A stretch of 15,015 nt of DNA from Kordia sp964351775 (GTDB lineage: Bacteria; Bacteroidota; Bacteroidia; Flavobacteriales; Flavobacteriaceae). The position numbers were made by a program, and so were the translations under genes. The notes beneath the pieces are model-generated. The model searched no databases and was not told the DNA's origin. It was given only the letters and a program-made list of their open reading frames with translations. The stretch spans positions 1 to 15,015 of the forward strand of contig CAYGPQ010000101.1 in NCBI GenBank assembly GCA_964351775.1, written 5' to 3'. Below, piece by piece: positions 1 to 6,998 of the stretch. Positions within the stretch are counted from its first letter, which is position 1. Each line of letters opens with the position of its first letter.

Positions 1-184
1 GTTTAAGCGTACGCTCGATGATTACTCTAGAAACACTAGCTTTAGATAAACGCGCATGGATATACTTTCTGATTTTATCGTCCTCAGCAAGTTTATCTCC
101 ATAGTCATTACCTCCGTACCAGTTGGATTCCCATCCTCTGATGATACCAAGGCGATTTCCGATTGGATTTGTCTTTTGTCCCAT
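1..184 (-). CDS. rpsC: 30S ribosomal protein S3 (5' part only)
   Basis: This is the N-terminal part of ribosomal protein S3, a head protein of the small subunit near the mRNA entry channel. The reading frame opens at 184 with [20 protein letters not shown] and stays open to the window edge, giving about 61 residues. The MGQK-NPIG-R-G start is the usual S3 N-terminus. The KH domain and C-terminal half lie outside the window, so integrity cannot be judged. It follows rplV by 10 nt, the standard S10-operon order (rplV-rpsC). Identification is secure from the N-terminal motif and position. Confidence 0.95.
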
Positions 185-194
185 ACTTCCTATC

Positions 195-602
195 TTAACT
201 TTGTGTGTTATTATTAGCTCCTAAAACCAATGTAACATGGTTGGAACGTTTTCTTATTCTGTGAGCACGACCTTGTGGAGCTGGACGAAGTCTTTTTAAC
301 ATACTTCCACCATCAACTCTGATCTCTTTTACAAACAATTCAGCTTCTTCAACACTTGCATCTTCGTTTTTTGCTTGCCAGTTTGCAATTGCAGACAATA
401 ACAATTTTTCTAAACGACGTGACGCTTCTTTTTGACTGAATTTTAAAATATGAAGCGCTTTTTCTACTTTGACACCTCTTACTAAATCCGCAACTAAACG
501 CATTTTTCTTGGTGAAGTAGGGCAGTTATTCAACTTTGCAAAGGCTATGCTTTTCTTAGCCTCTTTGATTTGCTCTGCTCTTTCTCTTTTACGAACTCCC
601 AT
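195..602 (-). CDS. rplV: 50S ribosomal protein L22
   Basis: L22 is a large-subunit protein that binds 23S rRNA and lines the polypeptide exit tunnel with an extended beta-hairpin. The 135-residue product shows the family core [19 protein letters not shown] near residues 26-44. The tunnel hairpin is at about 95-120 ([24 protein letters not shown]). It is longer than the E. coli protein (110 residues) because of a charged N-terminal extension and a short polar tail, which I regard as lineage-typical. The start [10 protein letters not shown] lies 9 nt after rpsS. No sign of damage. Confidence 0.97.
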
Positions 603-611
603 AGCTTCTTA

Positions 612-890
612 TTATTTTTTTCCTTTATTTTTTGCACCTGCATGACCTCTAAATGATCTTGTTGGTGAAAATTCTCCTAATTTATGTCCTACCATGTTCT
701 CTGTAACATATACAGGAACAAATTGACGACCGTTGTGTACAGCAATAGTTTGACCAACGAAATCTGGAGTAATCATAGATGCTCTTGACCAAGTTTTGAT
801 CACTGCTTTCTTTCCTGACTCAATATTTTGTTGAACTTTTTTATCTAAACTATGGTGAACGTAAGGTCCTTTTTTTAATGATCTTGCCAT
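612..890 (-). CDS. rpsS: 30S ribosomal protein S19
   Basis: S19 is a head protein of the small subunit that contacts S13 and the A-site finger. The 92-residue product begins MARSLKKGPYVHHSL and carries the family hallmarks KTWSRASMITPDFVG and HNGRQFVPVYVTENMVGHKLGEF. The basic tail ends in AKNKGKK. Its length matches the usual about 92 residues. The start codon is only 3 nt after the rplB stop (TAAGACATG), so translational coupling is likely. Confidence 0.98.
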   Translation of the reverse strand: MARSLKKGPYVHHSLDKKVQQNIESGKKAVIKTWSRASMITPDFVGQTIAVHNGRQFVPVYVTENMVGHKLGEFSPTRSFRGHAGAKNKGKK

Positions 891-893
891 GTC

Positions 894-1718
894 TTATTTC
901 TTTCTACGTTCAATGATATACTTATTACTCGCTTTCGTCTTAGATCTAGTACGGTATCCTTTAGCAGGAATTCCGTTTCTTGATCTTGGATGTCCTCCAG
1001 AAGATTTACCTTCTCCACCACCCATTGGGTGATCTACAGGGTTCATTACTACTGGTCTAGTTCTTGGTCTTCTACCTAACCATCGTCCTCTACCTGCTTT
1101 ACCAGACACAAGCAATTGATGATCAGAGTTAGAAATAGCTCCAATAGTAGCTAAACAGTTAGCCATTACAATTCTAGTTTCACCAGAAGGTAATTTTATA
1201 GTAGCGTATTTTCCATCACGTGCCATTAACTGAGCGAAAGCACCAGCACTACGAGCCATTACAGCTCCTTGTCCTGGACGTAATTCTACACAAGAAATAA
1301 TAGTTCCCAAAGGAATGTTACTCAAAGGCATCGTGTTTCCAATTTCTGGAGCAACTACGTCTCCCGAGATAACAGATTGACCTACTTTTAAACCATTTTG
1401 AGCAATGATATAACGCTTTTCACCATCAGCATACTGAACTAATGCAATAAAAGCGGTTCTATTTGGATCATACTCAATAGATTTTACTTCTGCAGGAAGC
1501 TCTTTTCTATCTCTTTTGAAATCGATTATACGATATCTTTTCTTATGACCACCTCCGATGTAACGCATGGTCATTTTCCCTTGATTGTTTCTACCACCAG
1601 ATCTCTTTTTCGGTACGAGTAAACTCTTTTCCGGCTTATCAGTAGTGATGGCATCGAATCCATTGACTACTCTAAAACGCTGAGCTGGTGTAATTGGTTT
1701 TAATTTTCTTACTGACAT
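894..1718 (-). CDS. rplB: 50S ribosomal protein L2
   Basis: L2 is a primary 23S rRNA-binding protein needed for subunit association and peptidyl-transferase centre assembly. The 274 residues match the usual length. Visible landmarks are SGGRNNQGKMTMRYIGGGHK near residues 40-60, EYDPNRTAFIALV near 80-95, and the C-terminal NPVDHPMGGGEGKSSGGHP. The conserved histidine of NPVDH is present. The second histidine of the E. coli DHPH motif is methionine here, which I believe is common in Bacteroidota. It lies 13 nt after rplW. Confidence 0.98.
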   Translation of the reverse strand: MSVRKLKPITPAQRFRVVNGFDAITTDKPEKSLLVPKKRSGGRNNQGKMTMRYIGGGHKKRYRIIDFKRDRKELPAEVKSIEYDPNRTAFIALVQYADGEKRYIIAQNGLKVGQSVISGDVVAPEIGNTMPLSNIPLGTIISCVELRPGQGAVMARSAGAFAQLMARDGKYATIKLPSGETRIVMANCLATIGAISNSDHQLLVSGKAGRGRWLGRRPRTRPVVMNPVDHPMGGGEGKSSGGHPRSRNGIPAKGYRTRSKTKASNKYIIERRKK

Positions 1719-1731
1719 TTTTTGTCTTTAC

Positions 1732-2022
1732 TTATATATTGCTATAAAAATCAATAATATCTCCATCCGCTACATCAACAACCGCTTTTTTCGTTGCGTT
1801 TGTCTTACCATGCTGGATTCCAGTTTTGGTGAAGCGTACTTTTCTATCCGGTCCGTAATTCATAGTACGAACTTTATCTACAGAAACCCCATAAGTTGCC
1901 TCTATAGCTTTCTTAATCTCAACTTTATTAGCTCTTACATTCACTAAAAAAGTATAACGATTATTTAACTCACTATCAGCGGTAGCTTTTTCAGTTACAA
2001 CTGGTTTAATTAAGATGCTCAT
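1732..2022 (-). CDS. rplW: 50S ribosomal protein L23
   Basis: L23 sits at the exit of the peptide tunnel and is the docking site for trigger factor and SRP. The 96-residue product opens with MSILIKPVVTEKATADSE, the family start (I-KPV-TEKA). It continues with YTFLVNVRANKVEIKKAIEATYGVSVDKVRTMNY, the core RNA-binding fold, and ends FYSNI. Length is normal. It follows rplD by 8 nt. Confidence 0.97.
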   Translation of the reverse strand: MSILIKPVVTEKATADSELNNRYTFLVNVRANKVEIKKAIEATYGVSVDKVRTMNYGPDRKVRFTKTGIQHGKTNATKKAVVDVADGDIIDFYSNI

Positions 2023-2030
2023 TTGGTTCC

Positions 2031-2660
2031 TTATTTACTTAAATTTGACTCAATTCCTTCTAATGCACCTTCAAACAGGACAACGCTATTTGCATTAACA
2101 ATCTTGTAAGTGCTTAATTCTGAGCTAGTTAAAACCTCAGAGGTTTTCAAATTACGTGACGACAAATATACATTATTATTTGAATCACCCAACACAAATA
2201 GCGATTTTTTGCTATCTAACCCTAAAGCTTTCAATACATTGATGAAATTTTTAGTTTTAGCAGCGTCAAAATTAAAGTCTTCAACTACGATGATAGACTC
2301 ACTTTTTGCTTTTAATGTAAGTGCTGATTTTCTAGCTAATCGCTTTACATTTTTGTTTAATTTTTGAGAATAACTTCTTGGTCTTGGACCAAAAACTCTA
2401 CCTCCACCTTTAAACAATGGGTTCTTAATACTACCTGCTCTCGCCGTACCTGTACCTTTTTGTTTTTTAATCTTTCTAGTACTTCCAACGATCTCAGCTC
2501 TTTCTTTAGCCTTGTGCGTTCCTTGTCTTTGATTCGCAAGATATTGCTTCACATCTAAGTAAACTGCATGATCATTTGGCTCTATAGCGTAAACAGCATC
2601 AGAAAGGTTTACCTTTCTACCTGTTTCTTTTCCGTTTAAATCTAAAACTGCTATTTCCAT
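2031..2660 (-). CDS. rplD: 50S ribosomal protein L4
   Basis: L4 binds 23S rRNA and extends a basic loop into the exit tunnel wall. In E. coli it also represses its own S10 operon. I place the start at 2660, giving 209 residues beginning MEIAVLDLNGKETG. The frame stays open for 15 more codons upstream, but that stretch is antisense-free overlap with rplC and does not look like L4. With this start the ATG shares its A with the rplC stop (TAATG), a one-base overlap suggesting termination-reinitiation coupling. The tunnel loop is visible around residues 45-95 (QKGTGTARAGSIKNPLFKGG). Length is close to the E. coli protein (201). Confidence 0.96.
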   Translation of the reverse strand: MEIAVLDLNGKETGRKVNLSDAVYAIEPNDHAVYLDVKQYLANQRQGTHKAKERAEIVGSTRKIKKQKGTGTARAGSIKNPLFKGGGRVFGPRPRSYSQKLNKNVKRLARKSALTLKAKSESIIVVEDFNFDAAKTKNFINVLKALGLDSKKSLFVLGDSNNNVYLSSRNLKTSEVLTSSELSTYKIVNANSVVLFEGALEGIESNLSK

Positions 2661-3277
2661 TACTTCTGAACGATTACATAAGCGTTTTTGTGCCCAGGAA
2701 CACATCCTTTGACAACTATCAAGTTCTTCTCAGGAACAACTTTTAAAACTCTTAAATTTTGAACTTTTACTTTATCTCCACCCATTCTTCCTGCCATCTT
2801 CATTCCTTTAAAGACACGTGCAGGATAAGAAGCAGCTCCAATAGAACCTGGTGCTCTTAGACGGTTATGCTGACCGTGAGTAGCTTGACCAACTCCAGCA
2901 AATCCGTGACGCTTTACAACTCCTTGGAACCCTTTACCTTTAGAAGTACCAGCGATATCTACGAATTCACCTTCTTCAAAGTGCTCTACAGTGATACTGT
3001 CTCCTAATTTATACTCTTCCTTAAATCCTTGGAATTCCATGACTTTATACTTAGGCGAAGTACCTGCTTTTTTAAAGTGACCATTAGCCGCTTTAGAAGC
3101 ACGTTTTTCTGCCTTGTCATCGAAACCAAGTTGAAGAGCTTCATACCCGTCAACCTCTTTGGTTCTGACTTGGGTAACAACACAAGGTCCAGCTTCGATA
3201 ACAGTACATGGAATGTTTTTTCCATTCTCGTCAAAGATGCTAGTCATGCCGATTTTTTTTCCGATTAACCCAGACAT
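2660..3277 (-). CDS. rplC: 50S ribosomal protein L3
   Basis: L3 is an early assembly protein of the large subunit whose central loop reaches toward the peptidyl-transferase centre. The 205-residue product begins MSGLIGKKIGMTSIFDENG. It contains the signature GTSKGKGFQGVVKRHGF near residue 110, and ATHGQHNRLRAPGSIGAASYP followed by VFKGMKMAGRMGG. E. coli L3 carries an N5-methylglutamine at Q150, made by PrmB. The aligned position here is a serine (GAASYP against GQNQTP), so that modification site is absent. It is the first gene after the 197-nt gap and terminator-like hairpin, and overlaps rplD by one base. Confidence 0.98.
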   Translation of the reverse strand: MSGLIGKKIGMTSIFDENGKNIPCTVIEAGPCVVTQVRTKEVDGYEALQLGFDDKAEKRASKAANGHFKKAGTSPKYKVMEFQGFKEEYKLGDSITVEHFEEGEFVDIAGTSKGKGFQGVVKRHGFAGVGQATHGQHNRLRAPGSIGAASYPARVFKGMKMAGRMGGDKVKVQNLRVLKVVPEKNLIVVKGCVPGHKNAYVIVQK

Positions 3278-3287
3278 ATTTATTAAT

Positions 3288-3401
3288 TTAATTAATTATT
3301 ATTTGCTTTCTTTTGAAAGCTCTAAAAAAAAACAGGGCTAAATACTTCAACCCTGTTTGATGTATTTTTACCATTTTTCCTTTGCGAAACGCTCCGGACA
3401 T
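3288..3401 (-). CDS. Possible 37-codon leader ORF upstream of rplC
   Basis: This ORF is too short for a standard caller. It starts with ATG at 3401 (MSGAFRKGKM...), is rich in Lys, Arg and Phe, and stops 10 nt before the rplC start, a spacing like that of the true genes around it. It completely contains the terminator hairpin at 3324-3358; the nine-T run is read as part of Leu-Phe-Phe-Phe. I recognise no family. It may be chance, because the region is short and no ribosome-binding site stands out. If translated, ribosomes moving through it would melt the terminator. Existence as a gene is unproven. Confidence 0.2.
   Translation of the reverse strand: MSGAFRKGKMVKIHQTGLKYLALFFFRAFKRKQIIIN
3305..3320 (-). 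promoter_or_regulatory. Small hairpin in the rplC leader
   Basis: A perfect 6-bp stem, GCTTTC paired with GAAAGC, closes an AAAA loop. It lies directly after the terminator T-run and about 27 nt before the rplC start. It may shape the rplC translation-initiation region. It is too small to be convincing alone. Confidence 0.3.
3324..3358 (-). terminator. Intrinsic terminator or attenuator between rpsJ and rplC
   Basis: Read on the minus strand, AAACAGGG pairs perfectly with CCCTGTTT around a 13-nt loop. The 3' arm runs straight into a tract of nine T residues. This is the standard shape of a Rho-independent terminator, oriented with the ribosomal-protein transcript. It sits inside the cluster, after rpsJ and before rplC, with no recognisable TANNTTTG promoter between it and rplC. 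It therefore either attenuates the rplC-distal genes or marks the end of the str transcript with an unrecognised promoter beyond. Which of these holds is inference. Confidence 0.7.
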
Positions 3402-3405
3402 GTCT

Positions 3406-3424
3406 CTAAAAGATTCCCTTTTAG
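3406..3424 (-). promoter_or_regulatory. AT-rich hairpin in the rpsJ-rplC gap
   Basis: A perfect 7-bp inverted repeat, CTAAAAG and CTTTTAG, flanks a 5-nt loop. It lies just before the putative 37-codon ORF. On the plus strand it is followed by seven T residues, but no plus-strand gene lies upstream to need a terminator. It is more likely part of the folded leader of the minus-strand transcript. The stem is weak, being mostly A-T pairs. Confidence 0.3.
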
Positions 3425-3452
3425 TTTTTTTATGATTACACTTTTAAGGATT

Positions 3453-3466
3453 CCCATTTTCATGGG
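3453..3466 (-). promoter_or_regulatory. GAAA-tetraloop hairpin just after rpsJ
   Basis: On the minus strand CCCAT pairs with ATGGG around a GAAA loop, a GNRA-type tetraloop that stabilises RNA hairpins. It starts 8 nt after the rpsJ stop codon and has no T-run behind it, so it is not a terminator. It could act as a 3' stability element for the upstream message or as the first helix of a structured rplC leader. Confidence 0.35.
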
Positions 3467-3474
3467 GATGGAAA

Positions 3475-3780
3475 TTAGACCTTAATTTCCACCTCTACAC
3501 CACTTGGTAATTCAAGTTTCATAAGTGCATCAATTGTCTTTGAAGAAGAACTATAGATATCTAATAGTCTCTTGTAAGAACTTAATTGAAATTGCTCTCT
3601 TGATTTCTTGTTTACGTGTGGAGAACGTAATACAGTAAAGATTTTTTTGTGCGTTGGTAATGGAATTGGCCCAGTTACCACAGCTCCCGTAGTTTTTACT
3701 GTTTTTACGATTTTTTCAGCTGACTTATCAACTAAGTTATGATCGTATGATTTTAATTTTATTCTAATTTTTTGACTCAT
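3475..3780 (-). CDS. rpsJ: 30S ribosomal protein S10 / transcription antitermination partner
   Basis: S10 is a head protein of the small subunit and, as NusE, a partner of NusB and NusG in transcription antitermination and coupling. The 101-residue product starts MSQKIRIKLKSYDHNLVDKSA. It contains the family motif GPIPLPTHKKIFTVLRSPHVNKKSREQF near residues 37-64 and ends SGVEVEIKV. Length is normal. It follows fusA by 10 nt with no tuf gene between, so the str and S10 clusters are joined. After it comes the only large gap in the cluster. Confidence 0.98.
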   Translation of the reverse strand: MSQKIRIKLKSYDHNLVDKSAEKIVKTVKTTGAVVTGPIPLPTHKKIFTVLRSPHVNKKSREQFQLSSYKRLLDIYSSSSKTIDALMKLELPSGVEVEIKV

Positions 3781-3790
3781 TTTCTTAGTT

Positions 3791-5923
3791 TTAAGCAGTT
3801 ACACCTTTAGATTTTGCAATAACATCTTCCGAAACATTAGAAGGAGTTTGTGCATAATGTGAAAATTCCATTGTTGATGTTGCTCTTCCTGATGATAATG
3901 TTCTTAATGTAGTTACATATCCAAACATTTCAGATAACGGAACATCAGCTTTTACAACTTTTGCTCCAGCTCTATCGTCCATCGCATTCACTTGACCTCT
4001 ACGTCGGTTTAAATCTCCAACAATATCACCCATGTTTTCTTCTGGTGTTACTACATCCATTTTCATGATTGGCTCAAGAATAACAGCTCCAGCAGCTTTT
4101 GCAGCAGCTTTATACCCTAACTTAGCAGCCAATTCAAATGAAAGTGCATCAGAATCCACTGCGTGGAAAGATCCATCTTTTAAGACAATTTTCATAGAAT
4201 CCATTTCAAAACCTGCTAAAGGACCATTTTGCATTGCTGCAGCGAACCCTTTTTCAACAGACGGAATAAATTCTTTAGGAATACGACCACCTTTGATTTC
4301 ATCAATAAACTGAAGTCCAGGCCCTTTGAAATCCTCATCAGCAGGTCCCATTTCGAAAACAATATCTCCAAACTTACCACGTCCACCAGATTGCTTCTTA
4401 TAAGTTTCTCTATGACTTGCAGTTTTAGTCAATGCTTCTTTGTATTCTACTTGCGGCTCTCCTTGATTTACTTCAACCTTAAACTCACGTCTTAAACGGT
4501 CAACAATAATATCCAAGTGAAGCTCTCCCATTCCTGAGATAATAGTTTGACCTGAAGCTTCATCCGTTTTTACTGTAAATGTAGGATCTTCTTCAGCTAA
4601 TTTACCTAAAGCAATACCTAATTTATCGACATCCGCTTTCGTCTTTGGCTCTACCGCGATACCAATTACTGGATCAGGGAAGTCCATAGATTCTAAAATA
4701 ATTGGGTGCTTTTCATCTGAAAGCGTATCTCCTGTTTTTATAGATTTGAATCCAACAGCAGCTCCAATATCTCCAGCTTCTATATAGTCAATTGAGTTTT
4801 GTTTGTTCGCATGCATTTGATAGATACGAGAGATACGTTCTTTTTTACCAGAACGATTGTTCAACACGTACGAACCTGCATCTAAACGACCAGAGTATGC
4901 TCTAAAGAATGCTAAACGACCTACGAAAGGATCAGTAGCAATTTTAAATGCTAATGCCGCAAACGGCTCTTTAACATCTGGTTTACGTAATTCTTCTTTT
5001 TGAGTATTAGGATTCATCCCTACAATACCTTCCTTATCTACAGGAGAAGGCAAGTAACGACATACAGCATCTAATAAGAATTGTACTCCTTTATTTTTGA
5101 AAGCAGAACCACAAATCATTGGAATGATAGACATGTCCATTACAGCAGCACGAAGCGCAGCATGCACTTCTTCTTCTGTGATAGAATCTTCATCTTCCAT
5201 GAATTTTTCTAAAAGATCCTCATCGTATCCTGCAACTTCTTCAATTAAAAGCGCACGATATTTACGAGCTTCTTCTTTCATATCTTCTGGAATTTCAATA
5301 ACATCAAAAGTTGCCCCTTGTGTTTCATCATGCCATACGATAGCTCTGTTTTTTACTAAATCAACAATACCTTTGAAATTTTCTTCGTCTCCAATATTTA
5401 AAACGATAGGAACAGCATTTGAACCTAACATTTCTTTAACTTGGCGACAAACCATCATAAAATCAGATCCTTGACGGTCCATTTTATTAACGAAACCAAT
5501 TCTAGGTACTTTATAGTTATCAGCAAGTCTCCAGTTCGTTTCAGATTGCGGCTCAACACCATCCACTGCACTAAACAAGAAAACTAACCCATCTAATACA
5601 CGTAACGAACGGTTTACTTCCACCGTAAAATCAACGTGACCAGGAGTATCAATAATGTTAAAATGGTAATCTTTAGTCTCTGGAAGAATTTCTGCGTTCT
5701 CTTTTGGAAACTGCCATGTACATGTTGTAGCAGCAGACGTAATTGTAATACCACGCTCTTGCTCTTGCTCCATCCAGTCCATTGTAGCCGCACCATCATG
5801 CACTTCTCCAATTTTATGACTTACACCTGTATAATATAATACACGCTCAGTTGTAGTGGTTTTACCAGCATCAATATGCGCAGCAATACCTATATTTCTA
5901 GTATATTTTAAATCTCTAGCCAT
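3791..5923 (-). CDS. fusA: Translation elongation factor G
   Basis: EF-G is the GTPase that drives translocation of tRNA and mRNA and, with RRF, ribosome recycling. The 710 residues show all the G motifs: AHIDAGKT at 15-22, the switch I segment RGITIT at 57-62, DTPGH at 92-96 and NKMD at 146-149. Domain IV-V landmarks follow (SGMGELHLDI, GRGKFGDIVFEM, LRTLSSGRATSTMEFSHY). Length is close to E. coli EF-G (704), with a slightly longer linker between switch I and DTPGH. Being beside rpsL and rpsG and having the full motif set points to canonical EF-G, not a specialised paralogue. The start MARDLKYTRNIGIAAH lies 19 nt after rpsG. Confidence 0.98.
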   Translation of the reverse strand: MARDLKYTRNIGIAAHIDAGKTTTTERVLYYTGVSHKIGEVHDGAATMDWMEQEQERGITITSAATTCTWQFPKENAEILPETKDYHFNIIDTPGHVDFTVEVNRSLRVLDGLVFLFSAVDGVEPQSETNWRLADNYKVPRIGFVNKMDRQGSDFMMVCRQVKEMLGSNAVPIVLNIGDEENFKGIVDLVKNRAIVWHDETQGATFDVIEIPEDMKEEARKYRALLIEEVAGYDEDLLEKFMEDEDSITEEEVHAALRAAVMDMSIIPMICGSAFKNKGVQFLLDAVCRYLPSPVDKEGIVGMNPNTQKEELRKPDVKEPFAALAFKIATDPFVGRLAFFRAYSGRLDAGSYVLNNRSGKKERISRIYQMHANKQNSIDYIEAGDIGAAVGFKSIKTGDTLSDEKHPIILESMDFPDPVIGIAVEPKTKADVDKLGIALGKLAEEDPTFTVKTDEASGQTIISGMGELHLDIIVDRLRREFKVEVNQGEPQVEYKEALTKTASHRETYKKQSGGRGKFGDIVFEMGPADEDFKGPGLQFIDEIKGGRIPKEFIPSVEKGFAAAMQNGPLAGFEMDSMKIVLKDGSFHAVDSDALSFELAAKLGYKAAAKAAGAVILEPIMKMDVVTPEENMGDIVGDLNRRRGQVNAMDDRAGAKVVKADVPLSEMFGYVTTLRTLSSGRATSTMEFSHYAQTPSNVSEDVIAKSKGVTA

Positions 5924-5942
5924 TTCTTAGTCTTGTAATGAA

Positions 5943-6419
5943 TTAAAATCTAAAATGCGAGAATGCTTTATTCGCCTCTGCCATTTTATGTGTATCTGTT
6001 CTCTTTTTAACCGCTGCACCTTCTTCTTTTGCCGCTGCTAATACTTCTGAAGCTAATTTTAACGCCATTGACTTCTCGTTTCTTTTACGAGAATAACTAA
6101 TTAACCACTTCATTGCAATAGATACTTTTCTATCTGGTCTAATCTGCATTGGAATTTGGAATGTAGCTCCACCTACTCTACGCGAGCGAACTTCTACATG
6201 CGGCATTACATTAGATAATGCGTCTTTCCATAATTCTAAAGCTGTTTTTTCTTCGTCTGTTTTCTTTTGATCTACAATATCCATTGCATCATAGAAAATT
6301 TTGAATGCTATTGACTTTTTACCATCCCACATTAAGTTATTCACGAAACGTGTAACTAATTGATCATTAAATCTTGGATCTGGTAAAAGAGGTCTTTTTT
6401 TCGCCTTACTTTTTCTCAT
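5943..6419 (-). CDS. rpsG: 30S ribosomal protein S7
   Basis: S7 nucleates assembly of the small-subunit head and lines the E-site. The 158-residue product has the family N-terminus KRPLLPDPRFNDQLVTRFVNNLMWDGKKSIA. It also has the core VEVRSRRVGGATFQIPMQI near residue 75-95, and ends KMAEANKAFSHFRF. Length is typical. It is second in the operon, 23 nt after rpsL. In E. coli S7 represses str-operon translation from the rpsL-rpsG spacer. That spacer is much shorter here, so the same mechanism cannot be assumed. Confidence 0.98.
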   Translation of the reverse strand: MRKSKAKKRPLLPDPRFNDQLVTRFVNNLMWDGKKSIAFKIFYDAMDIVDQKKTDEEKTALELWKDALSNVMPHVEVRSRRVGGATFQIPMQIRPDRKVSIAMKWLISYSRKRNEKSMALKLASEVLAAAKEEGAAVKKRTDTHKMAEANKAFSHFRF

Positions 6420-6442
6420 GTCTTTACATTAAAAGTTTTTAA

Positions 6443-6817
6443 TTACTTCTTTGGGCGTTTTGCACCGTACTTAGATCTACGTTGTGTTCTACCTTCTACA
6501 CCTGCGGTGTCTAAAGCTCCACGAACGATATGGTATCTAACTCCTGGTAAATCTTTTACCCTTCCACCTCTAACTAATACTATCGAGTGCTCTTGTAGAT
6601 TGTGTCCTTCACCTGGGATGTATGCGTTTACTTCGTTACCATTTGTCAAACGAACCCTTGCAACTTTACGCATTGCCGAGTTAGGTTTTTTTGGTGTCGT
6701 CGTGTAAACACGTGTACAAACTCCACGTCTCTGAGGACAAGAATCTAAAGCAGCCGATTTACTCTTCTTAGTTATTTTGGCTCTTCCTTTTCTTACTAAT
6801 TGTGAAATTGTTGGCAT
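6443..6817 (-). CDS. rpsL: 30S ribosomal protein S12
   Basis: S12 is a decoding-centre protein at the subunit interface. The 124-residue product begins MPTISQLVRKGRAKITKKSK and carries RGVCTRVYTTTPKKPNSAMRK and RGGRVKDLPGVRYH. Lys43 and Lys88, the two positions most often changed in streptomycin-resistant mutants, are both the wild-type lysine. Asp89, the residue methylthiolated by RimO in E. coli, is also present. It is the first gene of the operon, with the promoter at 6864-6894 about 47 nt upstream of its start codon. Confidence 0.98.
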   Translation of the reverse strand: MPTISQLVRKGRAKITKKSKSAALDSCPQRRGVCTRVYTTTPKKPNSAMRKVARVRLTNGNEVNAYIPGEGHNLQEHSIVLVRGGRVKDLPGVRYHIVRGALDTAGVEGRTQRRSKYGAKRPKK

Positions 6818-6846
6818 CTATTGTTAAATATATTTTGATGTTAAAA

Positions 6847-6860
6847 CCCTCTTTAGAGGG
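6847..6860 (-). promoter_or_regulatory. 5'-terminal hairpin of the rpsL operon mRNA
   Basis: On the minus strand CCCTC pairs with GAGGG around a TAAA loop. Given the position of the -7 element, transcription should begin within a few bases of this stem, so the mRNA would start with a hairpin. Such 5' structures are known to protect transcripts from 5'-end-dependent decay. Only four T residues follow, so it is unlikely to terminate transcription. Confidence 0.5.
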
Positions 6861-6863
6861 CGG

Positions 6864-6894
6864 CAAAGGTAAGTAATATTTTGAATTATTCAAA
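6864..6894 (-). promoter_or_regulatory. Primary promoter of the rpsL-rpsG-fusA-rpsJ operon
   Basis: On the minus strand TTTG (6891-6894) is followed after exactly 19 nt by TACCTTTG (6864-6871). This is a perfect match to the Bacteroidota housekeeping promoter (TTG near -33 and TANNTTTG near -7). The expected start site is around 6857-6861, leaving a 5' UTR of about 40-45 nt before rpsL. It is the only convincing promoter I found for the minus-strand cluster inside the window. Confidence 0.85.
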
Positions 6895-6998
6895 TCTTAA
6901 CGACTTAATTTTCAATAAGATTAATTTTTTAAAGTTTTAATATACATTAATTCCTGTTTTTTTACGTTATTTTGACATTGATCGTATTCCCTTTTAGT

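Noticed and set aside
2110..2558. Open frames on the plus strand and a third frame across rplD
   Set aside because: They lie antisense to or out of frame with a highly conserved gene, have no family resemblance, and show composition expected from the complement of rplD codons.
2661..2705. 15-codon N-terminal extension of L4
   Set aside because: The stretch overlaps the end of rplC and does not resemble L4; the ATG at 2660 gives the normal N-terminus and a TAATG coupling junction.
3780..3791. Absence of tuf between fusA and rpsJ
   Set aside because: In Bacteroidota tuf commonly lies elsewhere (near secE-nusG-rplK), so the direct fusA-rpsJ join is a lineage trait rather than a deletion.
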